A stretch of DNA of 64,000 nucleotides, taken from the NCBI GenBank assembly GCA_900316645.1, contig ONDP01000001.1, forward strand, positions 160,011 to 224,010. Direction: 5' to 3'. Below the pieces are notes generated by a model. That model was given only the letters and a program-made list of their open reading frames with translations. It was not told where the DNA came from and made no database searches. This document shows positions 8,963-17,926 of this stretch, piece by piece. Source of the stretch: an uncultured Prevotellaceae bacterium (lineage in GTDB: Bacteria > Bacteroidota > Bacteroidia > Bacteroidales > Bacteroidaceae). Positions within the stretch are counted from its first letter, which is position 1. The number at the start of each line of letters is the position of its first letter. The position numbers were made by a program, and so were the translations under genes.

Positions 8963-10216
8963 ATGACTGATTTTGAAAGGGAGACTTTATTGCAGAAGAT
9001 TGCCGAGGCTAACATGAGGCTTGATGCCGCAAACAAGCAATTGTTTGAGGCTAAGGCTAAATTGGATGAATATGAAGCTAAAGCGCATGAGGCTGAGCAG
9101 GCCAGCAAGATGAAAACACTCTTCTTGGCCAACATGAGCCATGAAATACGAACCCCTCTGAACGCTATTGAAGGCTTTTCGAGAGTGATGTGTGAAACAG
9201 ACTCTCAGGAAGAGCGCTCAAAATATATGGAAATCATCGAGAGCAACAATGCCCGACTGTTGACGCTCATCAACGAGATTCTCGACCTGTCGAGGGTGGA
9301 ATCCGGTGAGGTTGCCATCAAGAAGACGATGACTGATTTGAACGAGATATGCAAGAGCTTGCAGAATACATTTAAGTTCAGATGTCCGGAAGCCGTACAG
9401 ATGGTATGGAACAAGCCTAACATGGTGGTAACTCTCAACACTGACGCCAACCGACTGATGCAGGTGTTCTCGAATTTAATCAGCAATGCATTGAAGCATA
9501 CCTCGAAAGGTAGCATCACATACGGTTATCGTTTGATATCAGACGGACAGGAAGTGGAATTCTTTGTTTCCGATACCGGCTCAGGTATTGCACCTGAGGA
9601 TATGGAACACATCTTCAAGACCTATGTTTCAAAAGATGCCGAAACTATGAAGAACGGCTACGGACTGGGATTGCCACTGAGTAAGATTATCGTTGAGAAA
9701 CTGGGTGGTAATATCAGTGTATCGTCAACATTGGGCGAAGGTTCTACATTCCGCTTTGTACTGCCATTCGAAGGTACTATCGGCGGCGTTTCACGGAATT
9801 CACGTGTCACCACGAACTCACGCACTATCCGCGTCAGCACCCGTACCGACGTTCAGAACGCACCACTCATTCTGGTAGCTGAAGACGAGGACAATAACTT
9901 CGAGTTGGTAAAGGTGGTACTGTCGAAGCGCTACAGACTGATTCGTGCACACAACGGTATCGAGGCAGTCACATTATGCGAAGATGAACATCCAAACTTA
10001 ATCCTGATGGATATCCGTATGCCGGATATGAACGGACTGGATGCTACACGTATCATTAAGGAGGTCAATCGTAACATACCTATCATAGCACTGAGTGCCT
10101 ATGCTTTCGACGAGAACATCAAGGAAGCCAAAGAGGCAGGATGTGACGATTTCATGGCAAAGCCTTTCCGAGTAGAAGATTTGCTGGATAGGATTCAGAA
10201 ATTCTTGAATAAATAA
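8963..10216 (+). CDS. Soluble hybrid histidine kinase with receiver domain
   Basis: A 417-residue signalling protein. The N-terminus (about 1-50) is a charged coiled coil without sensor domain or membrane helix. HisKA follows with the phospho-accepting histidine near residue 59 (MSHEIRTPLNA), then HATPase_c with DTGSGIAPEDM (G1) and GYGLGLPLSK (G2). A receiver domain at about residues 295-417 has LVAEDEDNN and the phospho-acceptor aspartate near residue 350 (LMDIRMPD). There is no output domain, so it probably passes phosphate to a partner not visible here. The next gene begins five bases later and encodes a membrane phosphohydrolase-type protein. That pairing suggests shared transcription; a functional link is unproven. 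Confidence 0.92.
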   Translation: MTDFERETLLQKIAEANMRLDAANKQLFEAKAKLDEYEAKAHEAEQASKMKTLFLANMSHEIRTPLNAIEGFSRVMCETDSQEERSKYMEIIESNNARLLTLINEILDLSRVESGEVAIKKTMTDLNEICKSLQNTFKFRCPEAVQMVWNKPNMVVTLNTDANRLMQVFSNLISNALKHTSKGSITYGYRLISDGQEVEFFVSDTGSGIAPEDMEHIFKTYVSKDAETMKNGYGLGLPLSKIIVEKLGGNISVSSTLGEGSTFRFVLPFEGTIGGVSRNSRVTTNSRTIRVSTRTDVQNAPLILVAEDEDNNFELVKVVLSKRYRLIRAHNGIEAVTLCEDEHPNLILMDIRMPDMNGLDATRIIKEVNRNIPIIALSAYAFDENIKEAKEAGCDDFMAKPFRVEDLLDRIQKFLNK

Positions 10217-10221
10217 ATCAT

Positions 10222-11286
10222 ATGGGAAAATTAGCTGTTTATAAGTATGTAGCCATGATGTTTCTCGTGCTACAACTTATTGTTTCTGCCTACACATTCT
10301 TAGGCTTGTTCGGAGGTGATGTCAATCCTGCCGGTAATATGGCAAGAGCTATGGTTGTTTATATACTTCCCATATTGATTATCGCCAACTTCCTGTTGTT
10401 GATTTACTGGTTGGTTCGCAAGCGCTGGGTGTATGCCATCATTCCTTTGGTAACGCTCCTGTGCTGCATCCCATATATGGGAACATTGGTACAGCCACGT
10501 TCTGTCAGCGAGAAACCTGTAGCACCTGAGGAATTAGTGGTGGCTACCTATAATGTGGCTCGCTTCAACAGAGAGACAAGTGGCTTCCTTGCTCAGGACA
10601 TTCTGGCAGAAATGAAACGCCAGAAGGTGGATGTGTTCTGTGTTCAAGAGTATATGGAGAATAGTGGCGACCGCAAGAACACCGATTCATACAAGGAATA
10701 TTTCCCATATGTGGCAATGGCAGGCAGAGACGGTGTGATTTTCAGCCGTTACCCCATCAAGAGCGTTAAACCGTTCCTCTTCGATGATTCCAACCAGGCT
10801 GCATTATATGCTGACATTGACGTGAAGGGACAGATGATACGTGTATTCTCTGCACACTTGGAAAGTACTGGTATCAACCGCACGATGTACAAAGCCGGCA
10901 AACTGGAGGCGCAAGGAATTAGTGTAGAAAATAATCGCGTGCTCAATGCCATCTACGGCAATTACACATTAGGTATGATTTTCCGCGCCAGTCAAGCTAA
11001 CATGCTGGCACAACAAATTCAGTCATCTAAGATTCCCTGTATTGTATGCGGTGACTTCAACGATGTGCCCTACTCTTACGTTTATAAGACGATGTTGGGT
11101 AATCTGGTGGATGGTTTCAAGGAATGCGGCGGTGGTTATATGAATACTTATCGCGGTAAGAAGAATGTACGTATCGACTATATTTTCCATAGTGAGTCGC
11201 TTGAAGGTCTGAGCTATTACAGAACCGACCTCACCTATTCCGACCACTATCCAGTCTTTATGCGTTTTAAATTTCCCGGAAAGTAA
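10222..11286 (+). CDS. Endonuclease/exonuclease/phosphatase (EEP) family membrane protein
   Basis: A 354-residue protein with three hydrophobic helices in the first 100 residues, then an EEP (DNase I/sphingomyelinase-fold) domain. Family residues are visible: ATYNVARFN (metal site Asn), VFCVQEYM (catalytic Glu), CGDFNDVPYSY (Asp/Asn) and SDHYPVFMRF (catalytic His). The substrate could be a phospholipid, a nucleic acid or an inositol phosphate; sequence alone does not decide. The helices place the catalytic domain at the membrane. It follows the hybrid kinase by five bases and ends two bases from the convergent AlaX-like gene. Confidence 0.88.
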   Translation: MGKLAVYKYVAMMFLVLQLIVSAYTFLGLFGGDVNPAGNMARAMVVYILPILIIANFLLLIYWLVRKRWVYAIIPLVTLLCCIPYMGTLVQPRSVSEKPVAPEELVVATYNVARFNRETSGFLAQDILAEMKRQKVDVFCVQEYMENSGDRKNTDSYKEYFPYVAMAGRDGVIFSRYPIKSVKPFLFDDSNQAALYADIDVKGQMIRVFSAHLESTGINRTMYKAGKLEAQGISVENNRVLNAIYGNYTLGMIFRASQANMLAQQIQSSKIPCIVCGDFNDVPYSYVYKTMLGNLVDGFKECGGGYMNTYRGKKNVRIDYIFHSESLEGLSYYRTDLTYSDHYPVFMRFKFPGK

Positions 11287-11288
11287 AG

Positions 11289-11753
11289 TTACACGATTTT
11301 GAATCGTACACGGAACGAGTGTTCGTGTTCGTCCCAGTTAGTGCCAAGCATCTCAAAACGGCCTATCTGACTGGTTGAGCGTACGTGTTTGCCAATGCAA
11401 GGACAAACGTCGTAGTCGCCTATCCTAACCAAGCGTATCGTTTCAGAAGCATCGTCGGGCAGGCGGTCGAGAGAAATGCCTTCAGGCAGTTCGTCCTGTG
11501 TGACAAATTCGAACGTTACAGGCAGGTCTTCCTCTATCAGTTCGTTCATGCGGCGTTCTATCTCTTTTTCTTCCTGACGAGTCGGCTTATGGTCAACATA
11601 AAAACTCATCTTACTCTTCTTGCGCTCGATGTGGGCATTATGTGAACGCTCACATCCAAACAATCTGATCATCGTCTGGTTCAGCAAATGCTCAGCTGTA
11701 TGTGCAGGGGGAAATTCCTCCTTGTTATGCTCGTTAAGAATATAGTCACCCAT
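11289..11753 (-). CDS. AlaX-type alanyl-tRNA editing domain protein
   Basis: A 154-residue stand-alone second-additional-domain protein, the family that removes mischarged amino acids from tRNA(Ala) or tRNA(Thr) in trans. The zinc-binding set is present: HTAEH (residues 18-22, HxxxH) and CIGKH near residue 118 (CxxxH). FEMLGTNWDEHEHSFRVRF resembles the end of these domains. Cognate tRNA and amino acid are not decidable. Its start is directly followed, on the other side, by a heptamer repeat tract separating it from the GH13 gene, which may be co-transcribed. Confidence 0.82.
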   Translation of the reverse strand: MGDYILNEHNKEEFPPAHTAEHLLNQTMIRLFGCERSHNAHIERKKSKMSFYVDHKPTRQEEKEIERRMNELIEEDLPVTFEFVTQDELPEGISLDRLPDDASETIRLVRIGDYDVCPCIGKHVRSTSQIGRFEMLGTNWDEHEHSFRVRFKIV

Positions 11754-11754
11754 A

Positions 11755-11803
11755 AACTCTAAACTATGAACTATGAACTCTAAACTATGAACTCTAAACC
11801 CTA
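11755..11803. repeat. 7-bp tandem repeat, seven units
   Basis: Units read AACTCTA, AACTATG, AACTATG, AACTCTA, AACTATG, AACTCTA, AACCCTA without a gap. The tract fills the space between the AlaX and GH13 genes and supplies the last codons and the stop of GH13 (11794-11796). It is the longest member of the heptamer family in the window. Confidence 0.9.
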
Positions 11804-13446
11804 AACTTCAGCACATACGCTCCTCGTGCATCCATAGTCAGTCGGATTGCACCATCGCGTTTAATAGCCGTATCCTCCTTCTCTTTTGTCAGCAGGTCGG
11901 TAACAAGATATGTGCCTTCCTCAAATTCAAGATAGTCGAAGGCATGTGCTGGAATCTTTACGTCGATAGCAACAGCATAGTCGTCAAAATTAACAGCAAC
12001 AAGAAGCACCTCTTTACCAGCCTTACGCAGGAACACATACTGGCGTTCCAACTGGGGGTTGACATACATCAGATCGAAGAAGACACCTTCAGAAACAGCC
12101 TTCTCCTTGCTGGCTATCTGCATAGCACGCTTATGTATATCGAAAATCTGTTTCTCCTTGGCTGTCAGCTTCTTATCAGCAGCTCGGCAGAGCGTGTCAA
12201 TGCTCCAGTAATCAAAGATTGTTGTACGTCCGTCGTTACCACTGAAACCCTCCTTGTCCATTCCGTGCTCACCATATTCCTCACCAGCATAAAGCATGAA
12301 TGGGTTCTGCTGCATCAACAGCGAGGTTATCATAGCAGGCACACCTTTCATTGCATCGGCAGCAAAGAAATCGCTGGCTATACGTTGCTCGTCATGGTTC
12401 TCAAGGAAATAGAGCATGTGGTCACGAATATCGTCGGTCTGTTGCCAAGCCCCTGTAATGGAGGATGCCGGAGCATGGTGACAAATGACAGCACGCATGG
12501 TGTCATACATTCCCACCTTGTCATATAACCAGTCGAAACCAGCAGCAATGTAATTACGATACTGAGCCGGGTTATACACCTCGCCGACGAAAACAATATG
12601 CTTGTATTTCTGCTTCACGATAGCAGTAGCATACTGCCAGAAGGCTGCCGGCACCATCTCTGCCATATCACACCTGAAACCGTCAATACCTTTTGACGCC
12701 CAGAACAACAAGATGTCTGTCATCTTCTTCCACGTGTCGGGAATGGGTTCGAAATGACCTACCCCGCCGGCATAATAATCAACACCATAGTTCAGTTTGA
12801 CAGTCTCATACCAGTCGTTCTTACCTGGTGCATTATCGAAATGATCATTACCTGTAGCCTTGGCAGGTTCCTCCATATAAGGCTCAGCCTCGTCGTGATA
12901 GAGGTCAAAATGAGGGGCGAAGAGCTGACCGGGACAATAATAGAAATTATTATTCACGGGGTCGAAGCCACACTGGGTATCATCATTCTCGCCCAAGTCC
13001 TTCACTCCTGCCGGTTTACAGATAGAGTGATATTGTCGAGCCACATGGTTGGGCACAAAGTCGATAATGACTTTCAGCCCAGCCTCATGCGAACGCTCGA
13101 CAAGTGCCTCGAACTCCTGCATACGGTTGGCTACATCCACTGCCAAATCCGGATCTATGTCATAATAGTCGGTAATGGCATAGGGAGAGCCAGCCTTGCC
13201 CTTTACAATAGCAGAATGTTGGCGAGGAATACCATAGGAGGTATAGTCGGTGGTAGAGGCATGACGGATAATTCCCGTGTACCAGATATGACTGACACCC
13301 ATCTGTGTCAAGCCCTTCAATACTTCAGGGGTGAAATCGGCCATCTTTCCCGAGCCGTTCTCCTGCAATGTACCGTCTTCCTGTCTGTTGGTGTTCCTGT
13401 TTCCGTAGAGACGAGTGAACACCTGATAGATAATCACCTTACCCAT
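11794..13446 (-). CDS. Alpha-amylase family glycoside hydrolase (GH13)
   Basis: A 550-residue TIM-barrel enzyme acting on alpha-glucans or malto-oligosaccharides. No signal peptide is seen, so it is probably cytoplasmic and serves glycogen or oligosaccharide turnover. Conserved regions: VIIDFVPNHVA (region I), GFRCDMAEMVP with the nucleophile Asp (II), FVGEVYNP with the acid/base Glu (III), and ENHDEQR with the third Asp (IV). The start MGKVIIYQVFTRLYG is typical for this branch. The final residues FRV and the stop lie inside the heptamer tract, so the C-terminus is set by a repeat. It sits 48 bases downstream of fabD. Confidence 0.93.
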   Translation of the reverse strand: MGKVIIYQVFTRLYGNRNTNRQEDGTLQENGSGKMADFTPEVLKGLTQMGVSHIWYTGIIRHASTTDYTSYGIPRQHSAIVKGKAGSPYAITDYYDIDPDLAVDVANRMQEFEALVERSHEAGLKVIIDFVPNHVARQYHSICKPAGVKDLGENDDTQCGFDPVNNNFYYCPGQLFAPHFDLYHDEAEPYMEEPAKATGNDHFDNAPGKNDWYETVKLNYGVDYYAGGVGHFEPIPDTWKKMTDILLFWASKGIDGFRCDMAEMVPAAFWQYATAIVKQKYKHIVFVGEVYNPAQYRNYIAAGFDWLYDKVGMYDTMRAVICHHAPASSITGAWQQTDDIRDHMLYFLENHDEQRIASDFFAADAMKGVPAMITSLLMQQNPFMLYAGEEYGEHGMDKEGFSGNDGRTTIFDYWSIDTLCRAADKKLTAKEKQIFDIHKRAMQIASKEKAVSEGVFFDLMYVNPQLERQYVFLRKAGKEVLLVAVNFDDYAVAIDVKIPAHAFDYLEFEEGTYLVTDLLTKEKEDTAIKRDGAIRLTMDARGAYVLKFRV

Positions 13447-13494
13447 ACCTTCGCTCCTTTACATATTTAAATTGTATGATTAAAATAATAAATT

Positions 13495-14382
13495 TCAGAC
13501 AATTCCGTGTACAGACACTTCCTTGTTAATCTTGGAAATCATGCCCTGAAGAGCCTTACCCGGTCCACACTCGGTGAAGTCGTCAGCACCGTCGGCAATC
13601 ATATTCTGAACACTCTGAGTCCAACGTACAGAACTGGTCAACTGAGCTATCAGATTTGCCTTGATTTCAGCAGGATCAGTATGAGGCTTACCATCCACAT
13701 TCTGATAAACAGGGAATTTTGGCGCCTTGATATCCGTCTTCTCAATAGCAGCCTGCAACTCGTCCTTGGCTGGTTGCATCAGTGGAGAGTGGAAAGCACC
13801 ACCCACCTTCAGAATCAAAGCACGCTTGGCACCTGCAGCCTTTAACTGCTCACAAGCCTCGTTGATGGCTTCAATATCACCAGAAATAACCAACTGACCA
13901 GGATTGTTGTAGTTGGCACAAACCACGATATGACCCTCACGGTTGATAGAACGGCAAACTTCCTCGACCTGCTCGTCGGAAAGACCGATAATAGCTGCCA
14001 TTGTTGAAGGCTGAGCCTCGCAAGCTTTCTGCATAGCCATAGCACGGGCATATACCAGTTTCAGACCATCTTCAAAACTCAGAGCACCAGCTGCAACCAA
14101 AGCAGAGAATTCACCCAGAGAGTGACCTGCAGTCATATCAGGCTGAAATTTATCACCCAGGCAGATAGCTGAGATTACTGAGTGCAGGAAAACAGCAGGC
14201 TGAGTCACCTTTGTCTGCTTCAAATCTTCGTCAGTACCCTCAAACATAATGTCGGTAATACGATAGCCGAGAATATCATTAGCCTTCTCAAAAAGTTCTT
14301 TCGCTGTAGCGTTGTTGTCGTAGAGGTCCTTACCCATTCCTACAAACTGAGCTCCCTGTCCGGGAAAAACAAATGCTTTCAT
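13495..14382 (-). CDS. fabD: Malonyl-CoA:ACP transacylase
   Basis: Loads malonyl groups onto acyl carrier protein for fatty acid synthesis. The 295-residue length is normal. Active-site residues are visible: the FPGQGAQFVGMG oxyanion loop at the N-terminus, the GHSLGEF nucleophilic serine near 90, and AFHSPLM with the catalytic histidine near 196. It stands outside the usual fab cluster. It may start a leftward transcript carrying the GH13 gene, with a promoter at 14433-14440. Confidence 0.96.
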   Translation of the reverse strand: MKAFVFPGQGAQFVGMGKDLYDNNATAKELFEKANDILGYRITDIMFEGTDEDLKQTKVTQPAVFLHSVISAICLGDKFQPDMTAGHSLGEFSALVAAGALSFEDGLKLVYARAMAMQKACEAQPSTMAAIIGLSDEQVEEVCRSINREGHIVVCANYNNPGQLVISGDIEAINEACEQLKAAGAKRALILKVGGAFHSPLMQPAKDELQAAIEKTDIKAPKFPVYQNVDGKPHTDPAEIKANLIAQLTSSVRWTQSVQNMIADGADDFTECGPGKALQGMISKINKEVSVHGIV

Positions 14383-14432
14383 TTTCTTACTTTTACTTGA
14401 TTAATTCTACTTACATTATATATTATTGGGTG

Positions 14433-14440
14433 CAAAGGTA
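14433..14440 (-). promoter_or_regulatory. -7 element (TACCTTTG) for fabD
   Basis: Read on the minus strand, TACCTTTG lies 50 bases upstream of the fabD ATG. No good -33 TTTG is seen at the expected distance. It is back to back with the promoter of the DUF4301 gene. Confidence 0.55.
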
Positions 14441-14480
14441 CGGTTTTTTTTCTTATTTAAGGCATATTTTGTGCAAAACA

Positions 14481-14512
14481 TTTGGTTTTATCACAGAAAA
14501 CCCATATCTTTG
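14481..14512 (+). promoter_or_regulatory. Promoter of the DUF4301 gene
   Basis: TTTG (14481-14484), a 20-base spacer and TATCTTTG (14505-14512), 32 bases before the ATG at 14545. Confidence 0.85.
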
Positions 14513-14544
14513 CAAATTAGAATCTACTAATTTATTTTAATATT

Positions 14545-16062
14545 ATGTTATCACAACAAGACCTGAAACAACTTGCCCAGAAGGGCATCAGTGAAGCACA
14601 AATCGAGCGTCAGCTTGGTGAGTTTAAAACCGGTTTCCCATTCCTCAAACTTGAAGCTGCTGCCGCTATCGGACGTGGTATCGTAGCTCCTAACGAGGCT
14701 GAGCGCAAACAATACGTCAGCGCATGGGAACAGTATAAGGCTGCCGGTCGTCGCGTAGTAAAGTTCGTACCTGCCTCAGGTGCTGCCAGTCGTATGTTCA
14801 AGGACATGTTTGCCTTTGTGGATGCTGACTATGACGTACCTACCACCGATTTCGAGAAGAAGTATTTCGACAACATTGAGAAATTTGCTTTCTATGCAGA
14901 ACTGGATGCTGCCTGTCAGAAAAACGAAGGAAAGGGTATCAAGGCTCTCATCGCAGACGGTAACTATAAGGCTGTTGCAGCAAACATGCTGAAAGCCGAG
15001 GGACTCAACTACGGACAACTGCCCAAGGGCTTGCTTTTGTTCCACAACTACCCAGAAGGACCACGCACTCCGATGGAGGAACATCTTGTAGAAGGTGCAC
15101 TTTATGCTGCATCTAACGGCGAGGCTCATGTACACTTTACCGTTTCGCATGAGCACATGGAACTGTTCAAGCAGAAAGTTGCCCAAAAGGCTGATATCTA
15201 CGCTGAGAAATACGGTATCAAGTATGATATCACCTTCTCAGAGCAGAAGCCCTCAACCGATACCATTGCAGCCAATCCCGATGGAACTCCATTCCGCAAT
15301 AGCGACGGTTCTTTGTTGTTCCGCCCAGGTGGTCACGGTGCACTGATTGAGAACCTTAATGAAATAGAGGCTGACGTTATCTTTGTCAAGAATATCGACA
15401 ACGTGGTGCCTGATCGTCTGAAACCCGAAACAGTTGAGTGGAAACAGATTATTGCCGGCGTTCTCGTTACCCTGCAGCAGAAAGCTTTCGATTATCTGCG
15501 TCTGCTGGATAGCGGCAAGTATTCTCACGAGCAGATTGAGGAAATCATTCGCTTCGTACAGCAAGACCTCTGCTGTCGCAAGGCTGACATCAAGGATTTA
15601 GAGGATGCAGAACTCGTTATCTATCTGCGCAAAAAGCTCAATCGCCCCATGCGTGTTTGCGGTGTGGTAAAGAATGTCGGTGAACCTGGCGGTGGCCCGT
15701 TCCTCACTTATAATCAGGATGGTACCGTTTCACTGCAGATTCTCGAGTCGAGCCAGATTGACAAGTCGAACAAGGAGTATATGGAGATGTTTACAAAGGG
15801 TACCCACTTCAATCCCGTTGACCTTGTCTGCGCTGTGAAAGACTATCAAGGCAATGCCTTCGACCTGCCTAAGTATGTTGATCCAACTACAGGTTTCATC
15901 TCACAGAAGTCTAAGTCTGGTAAGGAACTGCAGGCACTTGAGTTGCCAGGACTCTGGAACGGAGCCATGAGCGACTGGTCAACCATCTTCGTGGAAGTAC
16001 CTCTTGGAACCTTCAACCCTGTGAAGACAGTCAACGACTTGCTCCGCGACCAGCATCAGTAA
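14545..16062 (+). CDS. DUF4301 family protein
   Basis: A 505-residue cytoplasmic protein of a Bacteroidetes-rich family of unknown function. VKFVPASGAASRMFKDM near residue 75 resembles a nucleotide-binding loop, and PKGLLLFHNYPEGPRTPMEE and FRPGGHGALIENLNE are conserved-looking blocks of the kind found in nucleotidyltransferases acting on sugars. This similarity is my inference from motifs. The gene has its own perfect promoter and its own intrinsic terminator, so it is a monocistronic unit. Confidence 0.88.
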   Translation: MLSQQDLKQLAQKGISEAQIERQLGEFKTGFPFLKLEAAAAIGRGIVAPNEAERKQYVSAWEQYKAAGRRVVKFVPASGAASRMFKDMFAFVDADYDVPTTDFEKKYFDNIEKFAFYAELDAACQKNEGKGIKALIADGNYKAVAANMLKAEGLNYGQLPKGLLLFHNYPEGPRTPMEEHLVEGALYAASNGEAHVHFTVSHEHMELFKQKVAQKADIYAEKYGIKYDITFSEQKPSTDTIAANPDGTPFRNSDGSLLFRPGGHGALIENLNEIEADVIFVKNIDNVVPDRLKPETVEWKQIIAGVLVTLQQKAFDYLRLLDSGKYSHEQIEEIIRFVQQDLCCRKADIKDLEDAELVIYLRKKLNRPMRVCGVVKNVGEPGGGPFLTYNQDGTVSLQILESSQIDKSNKEYMEMFTKGTHFNPVDLVCAVKDYQGNAFDLPKYVDPTTGFISQKSKSGKELQALELPGLWNGAMSDWSTIFVEVPLGTFNPVKTVNDLLRDQHQ

Positions 16063-16089
16063 ACGATTATCGTCAAATGATAAACTGAC

Positions 16090-16125
16090 AAAGAGGACTC
16101 ACCGCGAGTCCTCTTTCCTTTTTTC
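16090..16125 (+). terminator. Intrinsic terminator after the DUF4301 gene
   Basis: An 11-bp perfect stem (16090-16100 with 16106-16116) with a 5-base loop, followed by a T-rich run. Confidence 0.88.
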
Positions 16126-16157
16126 CCGTTTCCTTCTATTATCTCAAAATAATTTCG

Positions 16158-16165
16158 TAAATTTG
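16158..16165 (+). promoter_or_regulatory. -7 element (TAAATTTG) of the helicase gene
   Basis: TAAATTTG lies 15 bases before ATG 16181. An earlier in-frame TTG at 16163 falls inside it, which decides the start at 16181. The implied 5' leader is only about 10 bases. No clear -33 box is seen. Confidence 0.6.
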
Positions 16166-16180
16166 CAGCAGATTACGAAA

Positions 16181-17926
16181 ATGGCAAAACTCGAAATTCA
16201 TACCCTTGACACGGACAACCGCGAGTGGCAGCAGGCGCTGCAAATCATACAATATACGCGAAGGTCGCTTTTCCTTACCGGCAAGGCTGGTACGGGTAAA
16301 TCTACTTTCCTGCGCCACATCGCTGAAACTACGAAGAAGAAACACGTTATCCTGGCTCCTACAGGAATAGCTGCCATCAATGCCGGTGGTCAGACGCTTC
16401 ACTCCTTCTTCAAACTGCCTTTTCACCCCCTGTTGCCCAACGATTCAAGTTACTCCATCCGTAACATACGAAAGACGCTGAAATATAGTGGTGAACTAAC
16501 CAAACTGCTACGGGAACTGGAACTGATTATCATTGACGAGATATCAATGGTACGTGCTGATATCATAGACTTTATCGACAAGGTATTGCGCATCTACTGT
16601 CGTAATATGCGTGAACCTTTTGGTGGCAAGCAACTGTTGCTGGTGGGCGACATATTCCAGTTGGAACCTGTTATCAAGGAAGATGAATGGCGACTGATGC
16701 AACCCTTCTATGCGTCAGCTTATTTCTTTGCAGCCAAGGTTTGGCAGGAGATGCAACTCGTGAGTATCGAACTCAGAAAGGTTTACCGACAGAGCGATTC
16801 ACAATTCATTGGTCTGCTGGACCGCATCCGTCAGAATCATGCTACAGATGCCGATCTGCAATCCATCAATGCCAGAGTGCACCAAAGCTCGAAACAGAAA
16901 GAGAATGGTTTCGAAATCACCCTTGCCACCCGACGAGACACGGTAGATTATATCAACGACCTGCATCTGTCGGAGTTGGAAGGTGACTCAACCATTTTCA
17001 AAGGACACATCAAAGGCGATTTCCCTGAGACCTCCCTACCCGCTCCCATGGAACTGGAAATAAAACCCGGTGCCCAGGTTATCTTCATCAAGAACGACAA
17101 GGAGAAACGCTGGGTGAACGGCACCCTTGGTGTTGTCATCTATATTGACGAAGGGGAAGGCATCATCACGGTGGTTGATGAAGACGGTCACGAATATGAC
17201 GTAGAACGTGAGGTATGGGAGAACATGCGTTATACCTTCAACGAGAAAGAACAGAAAATCGAGGAAGAAATGCTGGGTTCCTTCATACAGTTCCCACTAC
17301 GACTGGCTTGGGCTATTACCGTACACAAGAGTCAGGGTCTGACCTTCCGTCACGTAAAAATTGACTTCTCGGGCGGTGGCGCCTTCGCTGGCGGACAGAC
17401 GTATGTGGCTTTGTCACGCTGTACATCATTGGAGGGAATCACACTCGAAGCCCCTATCCGCCGGAGCGATATCTTTGTCAGGGCTGAGGTGGTAGCCTTT
17501 GCCAACCGTTACAACGACGGTCAACTGATTAAACAAGCTATTTACGAAAGCAAGGCTGACAAGGAATACCACGATGCTATGGAAGCCTTCGACCGCCAAG
17601 ACTTTGACGCTTTCCTCCAGAATTTCTTCTTGGCCATTCATAGCCGCTATGATATTGAGAAACCTGCTGCCAAACGGCTTATTCGCCGGAAGTTGGGTAT
17701 TATCACCAAGTTGCAACAACAATGTCAGCAACTGGAAGACCGTATTCGTAAAAAAGAGGAAACGCTCAAACGACTGGCTGCCGAATACGTTCTGCTGGGA
17801 CGTGAATGCGAACACGAGCACATGCCTGAAGCCGCTATCCGCAATTATGAGAAAGCACTGGAACTCTATCCTGACGCTATGGAAGCCAAACGTCGCATTA
17901 AGAAACTAAAAAAAGATAAGACATGA
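16181..17926 (+). CDS. Pif1/RecD-like superfamily 1 DNA helicase
   Basis: A 581-residue ATP-dependent helicase. Walker A GKAGTGKSTFLRH lies near residue 38, APTGIAAINAGGQTLHSFF is motif Ia, ELIIIDEISMVRADIIDF is Walker B, LLVGDIFQLEPV motif III, and TVHKSQGLTF with YVALSRCTS motifs V/VI. The C-terminal 90 residues are a coiled-coil stretch followed by a single TPR-like helix pair (AAIRNYEKALELYPDAMEA). It probably acts in replication-fork or G-quadruplex processing like other Pif1-type enzymes; that role is inference. The stop overlaps the ispE start by four bases (ATGA), indicating translational coupling. Confidence 0.9.
   Translation: MAKLEIHTLDTDNREWQQALQIIQYTRRSLFLTGKAGTGKSTFLRHIAETTKKKHVILAPTGIAAINAGGQTLHSFFKLPFHPLLPNDSSYSIRNIRKTLKYSGELTKLLRELELIIIDEISMVRADIIDFIDKVLRIYCRNMREPFGGKQLLLVGDIFQLEPVIKEDEWRLMQPFYASAYFFAAKVWQEMQLVSIELRKVYRQSDSQFIGLLDRIRQNHATDADLQSINARVHQSSKQKENGFEITLATRRDTVDYINDLHLSELEGDSTIFKGHIKGDFPETSLPAPMELEIKPGAQVIFIKNDKEKRWVNGTLGVVIYIDEGEGIITVVDEDGHEYDVEREVWENMRYTFNEKEQKIEEEMLGSFIQFPLRLAWAITVHKSQGLTFRHVKIDFSGGGAFAGGQTYVALSRCTSLEGITLEAPIRRSDIFVRAEVVAFANRYNDGQLIKQAIYESKADKEYHDAMEAFDRQDFDAFLQNFFLAIHSRYDIEKPAAKRLIRRKLGIITKLQQQCQQLEDRIRKKEETLKRLAAEYVLLGRECEHEHMPEAAIRNYEKALELYPDAMEAKRRIKKLKKDKT

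Noticed and set aside
11755-11803. CRISPR array reading of the tandem repeats
   Set aside because: Units of seven bases without spacers cannot be a CRISPR array, and no cas gene is present in the window.
12754-13470. Plus-strand frame of 238 codons
   Set aside because: It is antisense to the GH13 gene, whose four catalytic regions are intact.
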